A DNA stretch of 10,000 nucleotides from Botryococcus braunii (taxonomy: Eukaryota > Chlorophyta > Trebouxiophyceae): the NCBI GenBank assembly GCA_002005505.1, contig KV908715.1:37501-47500 (forward strand), given 5' to 3'. Positions 1 to 10,000 of this stretch are shown here, one piece after another. The notes beneath the pieces were generated by a model. It did no database searches. It was not told where the DNA came from and saw nothing but the letters and a program-made list of their open reading frames with translations. How positions within the stretch are numbered: the first letter of the stretch is position 1; the number at the start of each line of letters is the position of its first letter. A program made the translations under genes and the position numbers.

Positions 1-1
1 T

Positions 2-7918
<7,917 letters not shown>

Positions 7919-7971
7919 GGGGGACGTCGCGTAGTGTACGTCGATCAGTGGGCTGTGCGTTGCCCGCTACG

Positions 7972-8045
7972 AATGCGGCTTAGAGGAACTACATGTACCA
8001 GCAGGGCTTTGCAGGGCCAAATGCGCTCCTACGGCAAGTCAGGGG
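7972..8045 (+). pseudogene. Decayed duplicate of the C-terminal codons, in the 3' trailer
   Basis: This is the part of the second duplication copy that corresponds to coding sequence. The register NAA-stop-RNYMYQQGFAGPNA is still recognisable, then the one-base insertion shifts the frame. It cannot extend the protein, because the parental stop at 7916-7918 precedes it and it has its own in-frame TAG at 7981-7983. Confidence 0.8.
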
Positions 8046-8093
8046 GATGTTGGGTCATCTACGTCAACCAGTGGCCTGTGCGTTGCCTTGCGA

Positions 8094-10000
8094 AATAGAG
8101 GACGCTTGGCTCCACTGTGTTGCTCAACGTCAGCCGGCGCACCTGCCACGGTGTGTTGCTAGGGACAGGGTCCTTCTGGTCGCCACTGTGTCATTTGATC
8201 AAAGCCTGGAAGATGGAAGGTGGGAGGAGGTGCGCTGCGCATTGTAGATCCCAAAAGTGCCTGGGTTTCTAAAATGGGGCGTTGAGATCTGCTGCAAGCT
8301 GATGGACTTTCTGGTCTCACCAGGCTGAGGACGGGGTGGATTCCAGGAGGGCAGGTGTGTATGGCCTCTCTTTGTCTGGTGTCCTTGAGTGGTGTGCACT
8401 CGTGAGGGAGCGGGCAAGTCAATATGTAGGGTTCGTCCACACATGAGGATTGTCCACGCATCAGGTTTGGGCCATATGGGTCAAATGCATCTTCTTTTCG
8501 ATACATGTTGAGGGCACATTGGTTTGGAAACCACGCGGTGCCAACCGCCATGCAATCTACCCTGTGCTTGGGATCCACCAGTTGGGGCCGGGGAGGTTCA
8601 TGTCAGCAGGCATTGGTTTGTTTGAGATCGAACGTATACATAATTATATAAGCTTCTTGCTGGGCATCTGCTCGCAGCTGCCAAGCTTCTGAACAAGGTA
8701 GTACACCTCCTCAAGTCGTGTTGAGGGAGGTCCTTGGTGTTGTTGGGGGGCGGGGGGAGGGGGCTATTACGCATCTTAGGTCTCTGGTGAGGATCATTCA
8801 TTGACAAAGATTGGAAGTTCTGAAATGGGTTGTGAGTGGTCTGGGGCCGGTGAGTCTGCCCTGGAGGGTGGAGGCAGCCGTGTGTCACATGTGTGTGACT
8901 GCTGCCTGAATATATCCATGCTGGCTATGAGCATTTTGACTATTCGGAGCTCTATGAGTTGCAGTTTGTCCCTATTTGTGATGCTATGCAAACGGCGGCC
9001 ATTCCAAAAGTAGGGTTCACTGAGCTTACTTTCACATCGTAAAACTTGAAGTTGTTCATGTTTGAGTACTTCAGGGCTGTCAGTGCCGTCGCTTGCTTCT
9101 CCTGGTTCATGTTACTAGCTCCGGCAGGGTGATGGCTGAGCCCTTGCTTGCTGGTCAGGATCCAGCACGTTGATCTATCGTTGATTGTCGAGTTGCAACA
9201 CATATCGAGTTCCCTTCCCTTGCCTTTCCGTGCAAGGCAGTGGCGGGGTCCTCTACCTGCATGGTATCTTGGAGGAATGTGATTCCTCCCCTTTCGGGGA
9301 GCTCATTTTGCTTTGCCCATGCCGAGGCTGAAAGATTGCCGGCAGTGCAGGGTGGTTTGGAATAGCGTACTGGTAAGTATCTACTGGTTTTATCTTCCAT
9401 TATCTACCCTGTGTTGCCATGACGTGTGTACATAAGCACACGGGTGCATTGGGTGTCAGTGGTTTTCTCCTTGTGGCTCTTTCCTTCTTCATCTTCTACT
9501 TCTTATGTTTGCTCTCGGGCCTACGTTTAATGTTTTTCATCTTGGTGTTATTTTTGGCGTGCTCTTCGCATTTTTGTGCACCTGCAAGCCTGTCTTGTGC
9601 ATCTGTGTGAACACATCCATTTGTGTGTGGATGGTTTTGTCGATGATCCTCTGGATGACATATTGCCCGTGGTGTCTTTTGTTTCCGCGGCCATCTTTTT
9701 TGTTGTTCAGCTATAAGAGTAAAAGGAACTTCGGGGAGTCGTTGTAGGGTCTCTAGTGAGTTGCGCGGCTACAATGTTTTGTGTCCCAATGGCTAAACAC
9801 GATTGTGAGCGTGAAGGCCTTGTCGGGAGGGCATGTGTGAGTGCTTTTGAATGTTGCCTGTGTAGGCCCTTTTCACGCTCAGCATATTACCCTTCTGAAA
9901 GTGTTTTGACCTACCCCCCGCATATAGCATCATCGCTACTGCAGGGGTTAGGACGGTGTTGACCACCAGGTTGGAAGTCTTCCTTTTCAGTTAAGTGGTA
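8094..10000. other. 3' flank, no gene supported
   Basis: The first part is presumably 3' untranslated sequence of the gene above, but I found no AATAAA and no TGTAA polyadenylation signal after the stop, so its end cannot be placed. An imperfect hairpin (8705-8731) precedes a G-rich stretch at 8740-8763. From 9470 to 9560 the plus strand is T-rich and gives a short hydrophobic ORF (9419-9610) that I do not accept as a gene. Minus-strand ORFs of 80 to 139 codons (for example 8159-8578) have no recognisable motif. I see no tRNA, rRNA or transposon ends. Confidence 0.5.

Noticed and set aside
8159..8578. 139-codon minus-strand ORF in the 3' flank
   Set aside because: It has mixed composition with no motif, no splice partners and no neighbouring coding signal. 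The length is within chance for this base composition.
9419..9610. 63-codon ORF with two hydrophobic segments
   Set aside because: It lies in a T-rich stretch where any frame yields Phe and Leu. There is no recognisable family and no supporting splice or start context.

Overview
The window comes from an intron-rich nuclear genome of a eukaryote. Coding blocks of 115 to 390 bases are flanked by GT and AG splice signals, introns run from about 0.34 to 1.63 kb, and dinucleotide microsatellites are long. CpG is frequent and not obviously depleted, which argues against a vertebrate. An alga (brown, volvocine green or streptophyte) or a similar protist fits the intron density and base composition, but the sequence does not fix the lineage.

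I read one plus-strand gene across the first four fifths of the window. Eight exons (about 2-259, 1189-1455, 1826-2038, 2534-2731, 3311-3700, 4044-4261, 5892-6006, 7630-7918) chain with compatible phases: introns 1 to 5 are phase 0, intron 6 phase 1 and intron 7 phase 2. The 5' end may lie outside the window. The protein is low-complexity, rich in Q, Y, P, G, A and N (prion-like), with no catalytic domain visible here. Every exon shares this composition and the introns between them do not, which is the main evidence for the chain. Exon 6 has a one-base frame break at a run of seven G. Upstream of the run one frame is plainly coding; downstream another frame is, and only that second frame joins exon 7 in phase.

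The introns hold most of the unusual DNA: pure (TG)n in introns 2 and 4, a 535-base (CA)n/(GA)n composite in intron 6, and beside it a degenerate tandem repeat whose core recurs every 48-49 bases. At the 3' end, a 122-base tandem duplication copies the last codons, the stop and the adjacent trailer. The second copy is decayed and lies after the stop.

From about 8095 to 10000 I see no convincing gene on either strand. The gene family is unassigned. A distant link to the C-terminal region of UBAP2/Lingerer or plant GIP1-like proteins is only a hypothesis, based on short motifs.
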